Source of the DNA: Bradyrhizobium embrapense
GTDB taxonomy: Bacteria; Pseudomonadota; Alphaproteobacteria; Rhizobiales; Xanthobacteraceae
Assembly (NCBI RefSeq): GCF_001189235.2
Contig: NZ_LFIP02000002.1
Coordinates: 930,411 to 994,410, forward strand
Length of the DNA stretch: 64,000 bases
Reading direction: 5' to 3'
Each line of letters opens with the position of its first letter. Positions within the stretch are counted from its first letter, which is position 1. Made by a program: the position numbers and the translations under genes. The notes under the pieces are model-generated. The model worked only from the letters and a program-made list of their open reading frames with translations. It searched no databases and had not been told where the DNA came from. Below are positions 56,349 through 64,000 of this stretch, in pieces.

Positions 56349-56996
56349 ATGTCGGAGTCCAACCCCAACGCTCCCAGCGAACAGTGCGTTGAATCCGAAG
56401 CGGCCGCGTCCTGCATCGAGCCGACGCGTCGCGCGGTGTTGACTGCGCTTGCGGGCTGCGCCTGTCTCGCCGCGATCGAGCCCGCAGCCGCTGACGATGA
56501 TGAACAGCCGGGCGCCAGCGAGCGACCGCAAAAAGCCGATGTGCTTGTGCGTGCCGAAGGCGACAAGGCCAGCCAGGTCATCAAGTCGGATGATCTGACC
56601 TTGGGCGGACCGCCCATTCGCGCCTGGCCGCAGGACCCGAAAACCTCCGTCGTTCGCAAAGGTTCGCGGCTCAACGAGGTCGTGCTGATCAAGCTCGATC
56701 CGAACGAGCTGGACGATGCCACGCGTGCCCGCGCGCCTGACGGCGTCGTCTGCTACTCGGTGATCTGCACGCATGCCGGATGTCCGATCACCGCCTGGGT
56801 GAAGCAGGATCAGGGCGACAAGAACGTTCTGAAATGTCTCTGTCACAACTCCGAATACGATCCGCGGCAGAATGCGCAGGTCGTGTTCGGGCCGGCGCCA
56901 CGTCGCCTCGCGGCCTTGCCGCTGACGGTTGCCGACGGCGCGATCACGGTCGCAGCGCCATTCGTCGGGAAGGTAGGTGCTCAGCAGGGAGGATGA
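56349..56996 (+). CDS. Exported Rieske [2Fe-2S] protein
   Basis: The 215-residue protein from MSESNPNAPS has a Tat-like segment (TRRAVLTALAGCACLAAIEPAAA) and a Rieske domain with CTHAGC and CLCHNSEYDPR, giving the C-x-H and C-x-x-H ligands plus disulphide Cys as in quinol-oxidising complexes. It lies 58 bases ahead of a PQQ dehydrogenase gene on the same strand and may transfer electrons near it. It is not paired with cytochrome b genes, so it is not a complete bc1 complex. Confidence 0.85.
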   Translation: MSESNPNAPSEQCVESEAAASCIEPTRRAVLTALAGCACLAAIEPAAADDDEQPGASERPQKADVLVRAEGDKASQVIKSDDLTLGGPPIRAWPQDPKTSVVRKGSRLNEVVLIKLDPNELDDATRARAPDGVVCYSVICTHAGCPITAWVKQDQGDKNVLKCLCHNSEYDPRQNAQVVFGPAPRRLAALPLTVADGAITVAAPFVGKVGAQQGG

Positions 56997-57054
56997 GGCC
57001 AATCGAGATTTCTGCATGACCTAAAAACAAAACAGAGCAGGGAGGTAGCATCTC

Positions 57055-58785
57055 ATGACAAGCAAGCAGTGGTTACTGTCGAGTTGTGTCGCATTCACGT
57101 GCCTCATTTCGACCTACGCTGTCGCAGGGCCGATCGAAAACTACAGTTCCGTCACCTCTGCGCGTCTCGAAAATCCCGAACCCGGCAACTGGATGCTCTA
57201 TCGCCGGACCTATGACGGACAGGGTTTCAGTCCGCTCACCCAGATCAACACATCCAACGTCAAGGACCTCAAGCCAGTCTGGACCTTCTCGACCGGCGTC
57301 ATCGAGGGCCATGAGGCGCCGCCGATCGTCAACAACGGCGTGATGTTCGTCGCGACTCCGATGGGGCAGGTAATCGCGCTCAACGCCAAGACCGGCGAGG
57401 AGTACTGGCGCTACAAGCGGCAGCTGCCCGACGACCTGTTCCAGCTGCATCCGACCAGCCGCGGCGTCGGCCTGTGGGAAGACAAGCTCTATCTCGCCAC
57501 CACCGACGACCACGTCGTCGCGCTGGACGCCAAGACCGGCAAGGTGGTCTGGGACACCAAGGTGCAGGACTACAAGAAGGGTCAGTACATGACCCTGATG
57601 CCGCTCACCGTCGACGGCAAGGTGATCGTCGGCGGCTCCGGCGGCGAGTTCGGCGTGCGCGGCTATGTCGCCGCGTTCGACGCCAGCAGCGGCAAGGAAC
57701 TGTGGCGCACCTTCACCATCCCCGGCGAGGGCGAGCCCGGCCACGAGACCTGGAGCGGCGACGACTGGAAGTCGGGCGGCGGATCGGCCTGGATGACCGG
57801 CACCTACGACAAGGACACCAAGACGGTCTATTGGGGCGTCGGCAACGCGGCGCCATGGCCCGGCTCGATGCATCCCGGCGACAACCTCTACACCAGCTCG
57901 GTGCTGGCGCTCGATCCCGACACCGGCAAGATCAAGACCCACTTCCAGTATCACCAGAACGATTCCTGGGACTGGGACGAGGTCGATGCGCCGATGCTGA
58001 TCGACATGCAGCGCGACGGGCGCTCGTTCAAGAGCCTGGTCCATCCCGGCCGCGACGCGATCTTCTGGGTGCTCGAGCGCAAGCCGGACAAGATCAACTA
58101 TGTCGCCGGCTGGCCGTTCGTGAAGACCAATGTCTGGAAGGGCGTCGAGGCCGAGACCGGCCGGCCGATCCTCGATCCCGACCACAAGCCGGTGCTCGGC
58201 AAGCGGGTCGAGTTCTGCCCGTCGCTGTGGGGCGGCAAGGACTGGCCGTCGGCCTCCTACAGCCCGAACACGAAGCTCGTCTACGTTCCCGCCAACGAGA
58301 ACTTCTGCGGCGGCTTCACCGGCGAGAAGCAGCCGCTGGTTCCCGGTCAGCTCTGGCTCGGCACCAAGCCGGAGGACATCGGCCTGATACCCGCACCCAA
58401 TGCCGATCACTTCGGCGAGCTGCAGGCGTGGGATCCGGCGACCGGCAAGAAAGTCTGGCAGCACGACTACAAGACCTCGCAGCTGTTCGGTGCCGTGACC
58501 GCGACTGCGGGCGATCTCGTTCTCGCCGGCGGCACCAACGACCGCGCCTTCCGCATCTTCAACGCCAAGACCGGCGAAGTTTTATGGGAGCAAAAGACCA
58601 ACTCCGGCATCATGGCGATGCCGATGTCCTATGAGGTCGATGGCACGCAATACATCGCGGTCCAGTCGGGCTGGGGCGTCGACGCGCAGCGCATCCAGGA
58701 CGCGCTGGCCGGCAAGGTCGCGGGCTTCGAGAACAACGTCCCGCAAGGCGGCGTGATCTGGGTGTTCGCGCTCGACAAGAAGTAA
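57055..58785 (+). CDS. PQQ-dependent methanol/ethanol dehydrogenase, lanthanide-type motif
   Basis: The 576-residue quinoprotein has a signal peptide ending AVA and an eight-bladed propeller. Metal/PQQ ligands seen are E198 (GGSGGEFGVRG), N264 (GVGNAAPW) and D306 with an extra D308 (DSWDWDE). The D-x-D pair is the lanthanide signature of XoxF, ExaF and PedH. The vicinal Cys-Cys of methanol dehydrogenases is absent. It oxidises primary alcohols in the periplasm. It is preceded by a Rieske gene. No dedicated cytochrome is adjacent. Confidence 0.93.
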   Translation: MTSKQWLLSSCVAFTCLISTYAVAGPIENYSSVTSARLENPEPGNWMLYRRTYDGQGFSPLTQINTSNVKDLKPVWTFSTGVIEGHEAPPIVNNGVMFVATPMGQVIALNAKTGEEYWRYKRQLPDDLFQLHPTSRGVGLWEDKLYLATTDDHVVALDAKTGKVVWDTKVQDYKKGQYMTLMPLTVDGKVIVGGSGGEFGVRGYVAAFDASSGKELWRTFTIPGEGEPGHETWSGDDWKSGGGSAWMTGTYDKDTKTVYWGVGNAAPWPGSMHPGDNLYTSSVLALDPDTGKIKTHFQYHQNDSWDWDEVDAPMLIDMQRDGRSFKSLVHPGRDAIFWVLERKPDKINYVAGWPFVKTNVWKGVEAETGRPILDPDHKPVLGKRVEFCPSLWGGKDWPSASYSPNTKLVYVPANENFCGGFTGEKQPLVPGQLWLGTKPEDIGLIPAPNADHFGELQAWDPATGKKVWQHDYKTSQLFGAVTATAGDLVLAGGTNDRAFRIFNAKTGEVLWEQKTNSGIMAMPMSYEVDGTQYIAVQSGWGVDAQRIQDALAGKVAGFENNVPQGGVIWVFALDKK

Positions 58786-58796
58786 GGCGCGAACCA

Positions 58797-58830
58797 AAGC
58801 TTCGGTTCTGTGGATTCAGAACCGAAGCTT
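58797..58830. terminator. Perfect 14-bp hairpin after the PQQ dehydrogenase
   Basis: AAGCTTCGGTTCTG and CAGAACCGAAGCTT are exact inverted copies with a 6-base loop. It lies between convergent genes, 11 bases past the dehydrogenase stop. There is no T run, so it may be a bidirectional stop or mRNA-end stabiliser. Confidence 0.55.
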
Positions 58831-58910
58831 CAGCAAACACTTCTCACCGAAAGGGGCGATGCGATCGGGAAGTGGCGGTTGGGGAGACCGCCGCTTCCCG
58901 GTCCGCTCTG

Positions 58911-59180
58911 TTACTTGCCCTTGGTGTCGACCTTCTGCTTCTCGTCCTCGTTCATCTTCTTGATTGTGGGATCCTTGGAGGCTTCGCCGGTGCTTTGGCC
59001 GGTGGTCGCCGGCGGAGCATTGCTTGGAGCCGAGGTCTGGTCGGGCAGCACCTTGGCCGGACGCGTTGCCGTCGTGCTCGGCGGCGAATTGGTTTGTGCG
59101 GAAGCCTGTGCGGCAAAAAGCAAGACGCCCGCGGACAGCAATGCCGCGAGCGTCCCGAATGTCTGAGGTGGGGTTCTCAT
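58911..59180 (-). CDS. Small exported hypothetical protein
   Basis: The 89-residue protein has a signal peptide ending AQASAQ and a Ser/Thr/Pro/Lys-rich, low-complexity mature part ([24 protein letters not shown] ... [16 protein letters not shown]). No domain is recognised. It is downstream of the molybdenum dehydrogenase pair on the same strand with a 58-base gap. Confidence 0.6.
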   Translation of the reverse strand: MRTPPQTFGTLAALLSAGVLLFAAQASAQTNSPPSTTATRPAKVLPDQTSAPSNAPPATTGQSTGEASKDPTIKKMNEDEKQKVDTKGK

Positions 59181-59238
59181 CGATCTGCTCCAGAGTATCG
59201 ATCGATGAGAACGGCCCGTCTCGCCTAACGTTCCAGTC

Positions 59239-61554
59239 TCACGTCTCCAGCTGCTTGCCGATCGGCAGCGCGCGGATGCGCTTTCCGGTGGCGGCGAAGA
59301 TCGCGTTGCTGAGCGCCGGTGCGAACGGCGGCACGCCGGGCTCGCCGACGCCGCTCGGCGGAGTGTCCGCTCCGGGCGGCACGATGTAGACGTTGGTGAT
59401 CGCAGGCGACTCGTCGATCCGGATCACCGGGAAGTCGTCGAAATTGCTCTGCTGCACCTTGCCGTCCTTGAAGCTGATCTCGCCGTATTTGGCCAGACTC
59501 AGTCCCATGATCGCAGCACCCTCGATCTGCGAGGCGATCCGCTCCGGATTGACGTACGTGCCGCAATCGATCGCGGTGTCGACCCGCGGCACAGTGAGCT
59601 TGCCCTTGTCGTCAACCGCCACCTCGACGATGGTCGCAATGTAGCTGACGAACGAACGGTGCACGGCGATGCCGAGACCATGGCCCTTCGGCACCTGACG
59701 GCCCCACTCGCCCTTTTCGGCGACCAGCTCGACCACCTTGCGCAACCGCGCGGTGTCGATCGGGTAGCTGTCATAGGGCTCGCCGTAGTTCCAGGGATCT
59801 TTCACCGAGGACAGGTTGACGATCCGCGGGCTGCCGATCAGCTCCAGCAGCATCTCCTTCTGGTCGCGGTTCGTCGCGTGTGCGATTTCCCCGACCATCG
59901 ACTGCACCGCGAAGGCGCGCGGGATGTTGGAGACCGAGCGGAACCAGCCGATCCGCGTGAATGCGGCCGCTTCCGGATTCTCGCACTGCAGATTGGCGAT
60001 CTCGAACGGGTTGTCGATCAGGCCCATGCCGAGCTCGAACGGCGCTTCATGGTTGGCGCCGGCGGCAAAGGTCGAGGCGATGGTCGGTGCCACGCTGCGG
60101 TGCCGCCACGCAATCACCTTGCCGCTCTTGTCGAGACCGGCCTCGATCCGTTCCACCGAGACGGTGTGCAGGAAGTCGTGATGCACGTCGTCTTCACGGG
60201 TCCACTGCACCTTGACCGGCGCGCCGAGTTCCTTCGACAGCAATACCGCCTCCAGCGCGAAGTCGCATTTCGACTTGCGGCCGAAGCCGCCGCCGAGCAG
60301 CGTCACGTTGACGGTGACATTGTCCTCGGGAATGCCGAGCGTCTTGGCGACGTCCTCGCGGGTGCCGCCGGGGCTCTGGACGGGTGCCCAGACCTCGGCC
60401 TTGTCGCCCTTGACGTCGGCAACCGCGACCGGCGGCTCCATGCTGACATGGGCGAGATGCGGCAGGTAATATTCGCCGACAATGACCTTGTCGGCGCTCT
60501 TCAGTGCCGCATCGACGTCGCCTTCCTTGCGCACCACGAGGCCGGGTTTTCGCGCGGCTTCCTCGAGGGAAGCACGATAGGTGACGGAGTCGTATTTGGC
60601 ATTGGTGCCGTCATCCCAGACGATCTTCAGCTGGTCGCGGCCCTTGATCGCGGCGCCGGTGTTGCGCGCGATCACAGCCACGCCGCCGAGCGGCTGGAAC
60701 TTTGACGGCCAGGGCCAGCCCTTGACCTCCATCACCTTCTCGACGCCGGGCACCTTCATCGCCGCACTGTCATCGAACGACTTGACCTTTCCGCCGGTGA
60801 CCGGCGGCCGGGCGATGACAGCGTATTTCAGGCCGGGCAGGCGAGTGTCGGCGCCGTAATGCGCCTTGCCGGTGGTGATGTCGTGCAGGTCGACGATCGA
60901 GACCTGGCCCTTGCCGAGATAGCGGAAGTCCTTCGGGTCCTTCAGCTTGAGGCCCTCGATGCTCGGCACCGATTCCTTCGCAGCGTCGGCGGCGAGTTCG
61001 CCGAAGCCGGCCTTGCGTCCGCTCGCGCGGTGCACGACCTCATGGTTCTGCGCCTTCACTTCGGTGACCGGCACGCCCCATTTCTTGGCGGCGGCGGCTT
61101 CCAGCATCGAACGCGCCGAGGCGCCGATCTGGCGCATCGGGATCAGATAGTGCCGGGTCGAGCGCGAGCCGTCGGTGTCCTGGTTGCCGAACTTGACCTC
61201 GTCGCCGTGTGCCTGCTGGACATGGACGCGCGACCAGTCGGCCTCCATTTCCTCGGCGACGATCAGCGGCAGGCTGGTGCGGACGCCGGTTCCCATCTCG
61301 GAGCGGTGCGCCAGGATGGTGACGATGCCATTGGGGGCGATCGCGACGAACACGCGCGGATCGACCACGACGCCGTGCGGCATCTTGCCGGCGCCGGTCT
61401 CATAGGCGAATGCCTGGCGCGTCATCACAGGCGCTGCGAGCACGAACGAGCCGGCAATGCCGAGCCCCTTGAGGATGCTGCGGCGCGACAGGTTCTCGAC
61501 CTTCACTTGCTTCTCGAAACCGCGAAGCTTTCCGGGGTTGGTGCGAATGTTCAT
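59239..61554 (-). CDS. Molybdopterin-binding subunit, IorB-like (Tat exported)
   Basis: The 771-residue large subunit of an isoquinoline 1-oxidoreductase/aldehyde dehydrogenase-type enzyme has a Tat signal around [20 protein letters not shown]. The molybdenum-site motifs include [11 protein letters not shown] and a catalytic Glu in [10 protein letters not shown] near the C-terminus. It probably oxidises an aldehyde in the periplasm. It is encoded directly downstream of its [2Fe-2S] subunit (1-base gap). No FAD subunit is present, so electrons should go to a cytochrome. Confidence 0.92.
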   Translation of the reverse strand: MNIRTNPGKLRGFEKQVKVENLSRRSILKGLGIAGSFVLAAPVMTRQAFAYETGAGKMPHGVVVDPRVFVAIAPNGIVTILAHRSEMGTGVRTSLPLIVAEEMEADWSRVHVQQAHGDEVKFGNQDTDGSRSTRHYLIPMRQIGASARSMLEAAAAKKWGVPVTEVKAQNHEVVHRASGRKAGFGELAADAAKESVPSIEGLKLKDPKDFRYLGKGQVSIVDLHDITTGKAHYGADTRLPGLKYAVIARPPVTGGKVKSFDDSAAMKVPGVEKVMEVKGWPWPSKFQPLGGVAVIARNTGAAIKGRDQLKIVWDDGTNAKYDSVTYRASLEEAARKPGLVVRKEGDVDAALKSADKVIVGEYYLPHLAHVSMEPPVAVADVKGDKAEVWAPVQSPGGTREDVAKTLGIPEDNVTVNVTLLGGGFGRKSKCDFALEAVLLSKELGAPVKVQWTREDDVHHDFLHTVSVERIEAGLDKSGKVIAWRHRSVAPTIASTFAAGANHEAPFELGMGLIDNPFEIANLQCENPEAAAFTRIGWFRSVSNIPRAFAVQSMVGEIAHATNRDQKEMLLELIGSPRIVNLSSVKDPWNYGEPYDSYPIDTARLRKVVELVAEKGEWGRQVPKGHGLGIAVHRSFVSYIATIVEVAVDDKGKLTVPRVDTAIDCGTYVNPERIASQIEGAAIMGLSLAKYGEISFKDGKVQQSNFDDFPVIRIDESPAITNVYIVPPGADTPPSGVGEPGVPPFAPALSNAIFAATGKRIRALPIGKQLET

Positions 61555-61555
61555 G

Positions 61556-62008
61556 TCACACCCCCGTCGATGCGAGATGGACGGCATTCTCGATCCGCTG
61601 GTAGCAGCCGCAGCGACAGATATTGCCCGACATGGCCTCGCGGATCTGGTCGTGGCTCGGCTTCGGGTTCTGGTCCAAGAGTGCCGCGGCCTGCATGATC
61701 TGGCCGGCCTGGCAGTAGCCGCACTGCGGAACATTGACCTGGCGCCACGCCTTCTGCACCGGATGGTCGCCGGTCGGGTGCAGTCCCTCGATGGTGGTGA
61801 TCTCGCGGCCAGCCGCGTCGGAGACCGAGGTGATGCAGGCGCGCACTGCCTCCTTGTCGATGATCACGGTGCAGGCGCCGCACAGGGCCTGGCCGCAGCC
61901 GAACTTGGTCCCGGTGAGGCCGACTTCGTCACGCAGATACCACAACAGCGAAAGATCCGGGTCGCCGTCCCAATTCTGTTCCTGGCCGTTGATTCTTAGT
62001 TTGATCAT
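61556..62008 (-). CDS. [2Fe-2S] subunit, IorA-like
   Basis: The 150-residue CoxS/IorA-type protein has two [2Fe-2S] sites: [13 protein letters not shown] in the plant-ferredoxin part and [10 protein letters not shown] ... NICRCGCY in the helical part. It is the first gene of the operon and lies 1 base upstream of the molybdenum subunit. It has no signal of its own, so it would be exported with the Tat-tagged partner. Confidence 0.93.
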   Translation of the reverse strand: MIKLRINGQEQNWDGDPDLSLLWYLRDEVGLTGTKFGCGQALCGACTVIIDKEAVRACITSVSDAAGREITTIEGLHPTGDHPVQKAWRQVNVPQCGYCQAGQIMQAAALLDQNPKPSHDQIREAMSGNICRCGCYQRIENAVHLASTGV

Positions 62009-62531
62009 GGTCTGTCCTCGCTCTGCTTAAGCTATTGACCGGTGCGGGGGCAGGGACGGAACATCTTCCATCGCCAGCGGCCGCGCTGATGTTTGTTGTG
62101 CCAAGATACTGGTGAGCCAAATTGCCGTGCGCCAAGGTCTCGCGCTTTGTTCCAAGCACTCCTCTTGCTTGTCCGGCGCCGTGCGGGCGCAGCATGGTGA
62201 AGGGCTGCGATGTTAGCAGAGGCCGGCGCCGGGTGACTTCACAGGCAGGTGTTTACAGAACGGTGTTTTTGCATTTGCGGTTTGTCAAAAGCAGGGCCGT
62301 GCACGATGCAGAGATGACATCCGGAGGTGGCCGTGCCGGCGGCGCGGCCGCATCGCTGGCCCGTGCAGGTGCGGCGCGCTGCGGCCCCTCGGGGCGTAGG
62401 GGCGTTCCGGGGCTGCTGCCGCGCCGAAACCGCCGGCACGGCATGGTAAGCATGGATGACAAAATCCCCGCCGCAATGCACAAGCCATCTTGCGGCAGGC
62501 CGATTTCAAGGCTATTGCCTTCCCTCTCAAC
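62009..62531. other. Intergenic region upstream of the IorA-like gene
   Basis: Several GC-rich inverted segments (for example GTGCCGGCGGC) are seen but no supported gene. It should contain the molybdenum-enzyme operon promoter. Confidence 0.4.
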
Positions 62532-62606
62532 GCTCCCTTCGTCTAGCGGTTAGGACGCGGCCCTCTCAAGGCTGAAACAGGGGTTCGATTCCCCTAGGGA
62601 GCGCCA
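62532..62606 (+). tRNA. tRNA-Glu (CTC)
   Basis: The 75-base cloverleaf has acceptor GCTCCCT/AGGGAGC, anticodon loop CTCTCAA giving anticodon CTC, T arm GGGG-TTCGATT-CCCC and encoded GCCA. All stems pair. A broken integrase gene points toward its 3' end, so it has been used as an attachment site. Confidence 0.95.
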
Positions 62607-62615
62607 TTCGGGAAA

Positions 62616-63245
62616 TCATGACCTTGTTTTTCCGTGGCCTTTTGCCTGTTTTCCCAGATTCTCAGATGCGGTTTGGGAAATTCTGTTCGACCTATGTTCG
62701 TTGAGGCCTGCTGCTGCGCGCTTGCCGCCACGGCCGCGATCGGCCTCACGGGTATATCTCTTCGCCTCTGACAGTGTGGTGTGACCAAGCGCGGCCATGA
62801 TGTCATGCGCGCTACATTCGGCATCAGCGAGGAGTCGGCCAGTGTCTTACGCAACCCATGCGGCTTGCAGTCGAGCGGAAGGCCTGCGGCGCTGATCGTA
62901 TCACGCATGAATCGGCTGAAGCCATCGACTGTGCATGGCTTGCCGTACTCGGTGTTGATGACGGTAACGTGCTTGCGCTGTGTTGCCGCCAGCGCCTTCT
63001 GCAGGTCTTCACTCACCGCCATGTCGACCAAGACGCCAGTCTGCGCCGTGCCCTGTTCAGCATCAAGCCGTAGGCGGTCCGCTGCTTTGTTCCGATTGGC
63101 CAGCGTTTCTCGAATGCGGCCATCTCTCGATCCGTCCAAGATCTGATCTTGCCTCCCTTGGGCGTTTGATGCCTGCGGTTGGATCAGGCGTGAGACCGAA
63201 ATGGTTGATCAGGATGCGCTGCTTGCGAGGGCGAGAGTTAGTGGC
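62616..63245 (-). pseudogene. Decayed tyrosine-recombinase (integrase) gene
   Basis: Pieces of one integrase are spread over different frames: KQRILINHFGLTPDPTAGIK (about 63140-63225), IRSWTDREMAAFEKRWPIGTKQ (about 63075-63150), the HGLRK motif of the catalytic domain (about 62860), and ALGHTTLSEAKRYTREADR with the active-site Tyr (62730-62800). At least three frameshifts are needed to join them. The remnant lies next to the tRNA-Glu 3' end and points toward it, as in genomic-island integrases. Confidence 0.75.
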
Positions 63246-63371
63246 TGGCCAAAGTCCAGCTCAACCCGACTTTGCTGCGTCCGGCTCAGCGGGGATAGCG
63301 GTGGCAGTCTATGTCTGCTTATTCTCCGGCCCGAGGGCACCGCGCCGCCGGAACTGGGAGGGCGCGATGCA

Positions 63372-63385
63372 TTGACTTGCGTCAA
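63372..63385. promoter_or_regulatory. FixK/FNR-type box upstream of the cytochrome c gene
   Basis: TTGACTTGCGTCAA fits TTGA-N6-TCAA with symmetric TTGAC/GTCAA halves. It ends 55 bases before the cytochrome start, a plausible activator position. Confidence 0.6.
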
Positions 63386-63440
63386 ACTGAGGCCAAGCCA
63401 ACACCGCTAGATGAGCTTATCCGAAGAACTGGGGCATGAT

Positions 63441-63890
63441 ATGAGTATCCGTGGCCTGAAGTCTTTCATGATTGCCGGTGTGACCGCTGGCTTCGCCGCG
63501 GCCGCTCACGCTGAAGATGTCGATGTTGGTAAGGCGGAGTTTCAAGCTTCGTGCGCAAGCTGTCATGGCGTAGATGGAAAGGGCAAAGGACCTGTTGCTG
63601 GGCAGCTGAAGGTGCCGCCTGCCGATTTGACGGCCTTGGCCAAGAACAACAATGGGATATTTCCGATAACCGCCGTTTATGAAGCCATAGATGGGCGGAG
63701 AACAATTTCCGCGCACGGCACTCATGAAATGCCGATCTGGGGAGAACGATTCAATCCCGTCAAGAGCGCGCCTCACACGATTGATCCGACCTACGACGCG
63801 CTCGATCCTTCGCGGGACTTGCGGGAAGTCGTCGTGCGAACACGCATCCTCGCCGTTATCGATTACCTGAACCGCATCCAGCAGAAGTAG
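63441..63890 (+). CDS. Exported c-type cytochrome
   Basis: The 149-residue protein has a signal peptide (GLKSFMIAGVTAGFAAAAHA) and one haem-binding CASCH motif with a later HEMPIWG likely giving the axial Met. It is a small class I cytochrome c of the periplasm. The ATG at 63441 is favoured over 63411 because it sits at the start of the basic-hydrophobic leader. A FixK/FNR box upstream suggests microaerobic induction. It could accept electrons from the PQQ or molybdenum enzymes nearby, but this is inference. Confidence 0.9.
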   Translation: MSIRGLKSFMIAGVTAGFAAAAHAEDVDVGKAEFQASCASCHGVDGKGKGPVAGQLKVPPADLTALAKNNNGIFPITAVYEAIDGRRTISAHGTHEMPIWGERFNPVKSAPHTIDPTYDALDPSRDLREVVVRTRILAVIDYLNRIQQK

Positions 63891-63953
63891 CGGCACCGAA
63901 GGCGTTCGGGATCGCCGTGCCGCCGACTCGCCGCTCGGCCGCGGAGGCGATAG

Positions 63954-64000
63954 ATGAGCGGCAGCCGTACGCGCATCAAGTGCCGCCCCATCATTGATCC
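63954..64000 (+). CDS. Possible start of the next gene, cut by the window end
   Basis: An ATG with a GGAGG site at 6-base spacing opens a frame (MSGSRTRIKCRPIID) that runs off the window. It is too short to identify. Confidence 0.3.
   Translation, partial: MSGSRTRIKCRPIID

Noticed and set aside
62122..62553. 143-residue plus-strand frame before tRNA-Glu
   Set aside because: Low-complexity Arg/Gly/Ala composition, no motif, and it runs into the tRNA.

Overview
The window reads as chromosome of a high-GC alphaproteobacterium of the Bradyrhizobium group. The basis is dense coding with strong G/C third positions, housekeeping proteins of alphaproteobacterial type (RpoD with an acidic insert, RpoH, DnaG without zinc-ribbon cysteines, GreA, CarA/CarB), several intergenic palindromes that I recognise from that group, and two FixK/FNR-type boxes. 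The assignment comes from family recognition, not a database search. No rRNA operon, CRISPR array, intact insertion sequence or prophage is visible.

Layout. 1-6.3 kb: the 3' part of an exported protein gene, a DoxX protein, greA with its terminator, carB, and upstream of carB an odd tRNA-Cys-like gene. 6.3-13.5 kb: a methyltransferase divergent from a Dps ferritin, a cupin, an enolase-superfamily dehydratase, a thioesterase, carA (separated from carB by about 4.5 kb), an alpha/beta hydrolase, a YqeY protein and a DUF1801 protein. 13.6-19.5 kb: a Rieske-FAD oxidoreductase, an acyl-CoA synthetase, a FixK-box-preceded DUF2189 membrane protein, and an ArsR regulator driving three tandem SRPBCC genes from a visible operator. 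19.6-28.8 kb: an exported LVIVD-type protein, a LysE exporter, a TetR-controlled two-gene molybdenum hydroxylase operon, and a PepSY membrane protein. 29-32.7 kb: N-formylglutamate amidohydrolase, two transglutaminase-like proteins, a gamma-glutamylcyclotransferase-like protein and a small chlorite-dismutase-like haem protein. 32.9-37.4 kb: dnaG and rpoD.

37.5-53.4 kb is more accessory: an exported TPR-CHAT protein, an NTF2-like protein, a DUF4231/SLATT-like two-TM protein beside a DUF817 membrane protein, a lytic transglycosylase, a lone FRG-domain protein, an SDR, a single-domain receiver, a second LysE exporter, a 24-residue Lys/Ala-rich peptide gene, a diguanylate cyclase, an amidase, a frameshifted ClpP-like gene, an exported cupin and an L,D-transpeptidase. 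53.7-56.2 kb: rpoH and an rluD-type gene. 56.3-64 kb: a Tat-type Rieske protein, a PQQ alcohol dehydrogenase with a lanthanide-type Asp-x-Asp motif, an IorA/IorB-like molybdenum dehydrogenase pair, tRNA-Glu with a decayed integrase at its 3' end, and a FixK-box-preceded cytochrome c.

The best candidates for a second look are the non-canonical tRNA-Cys-like gene, the transglutaminase cluster in which one paralogue lacks the catalytic His, the lanthanide-type quinoprotein/Rieske/molybdenum oxidase neighbourhood, the TPR-CHAT protein and the Lys/Ala-rich micropeptide. No new defence system could be proven from the sequence.
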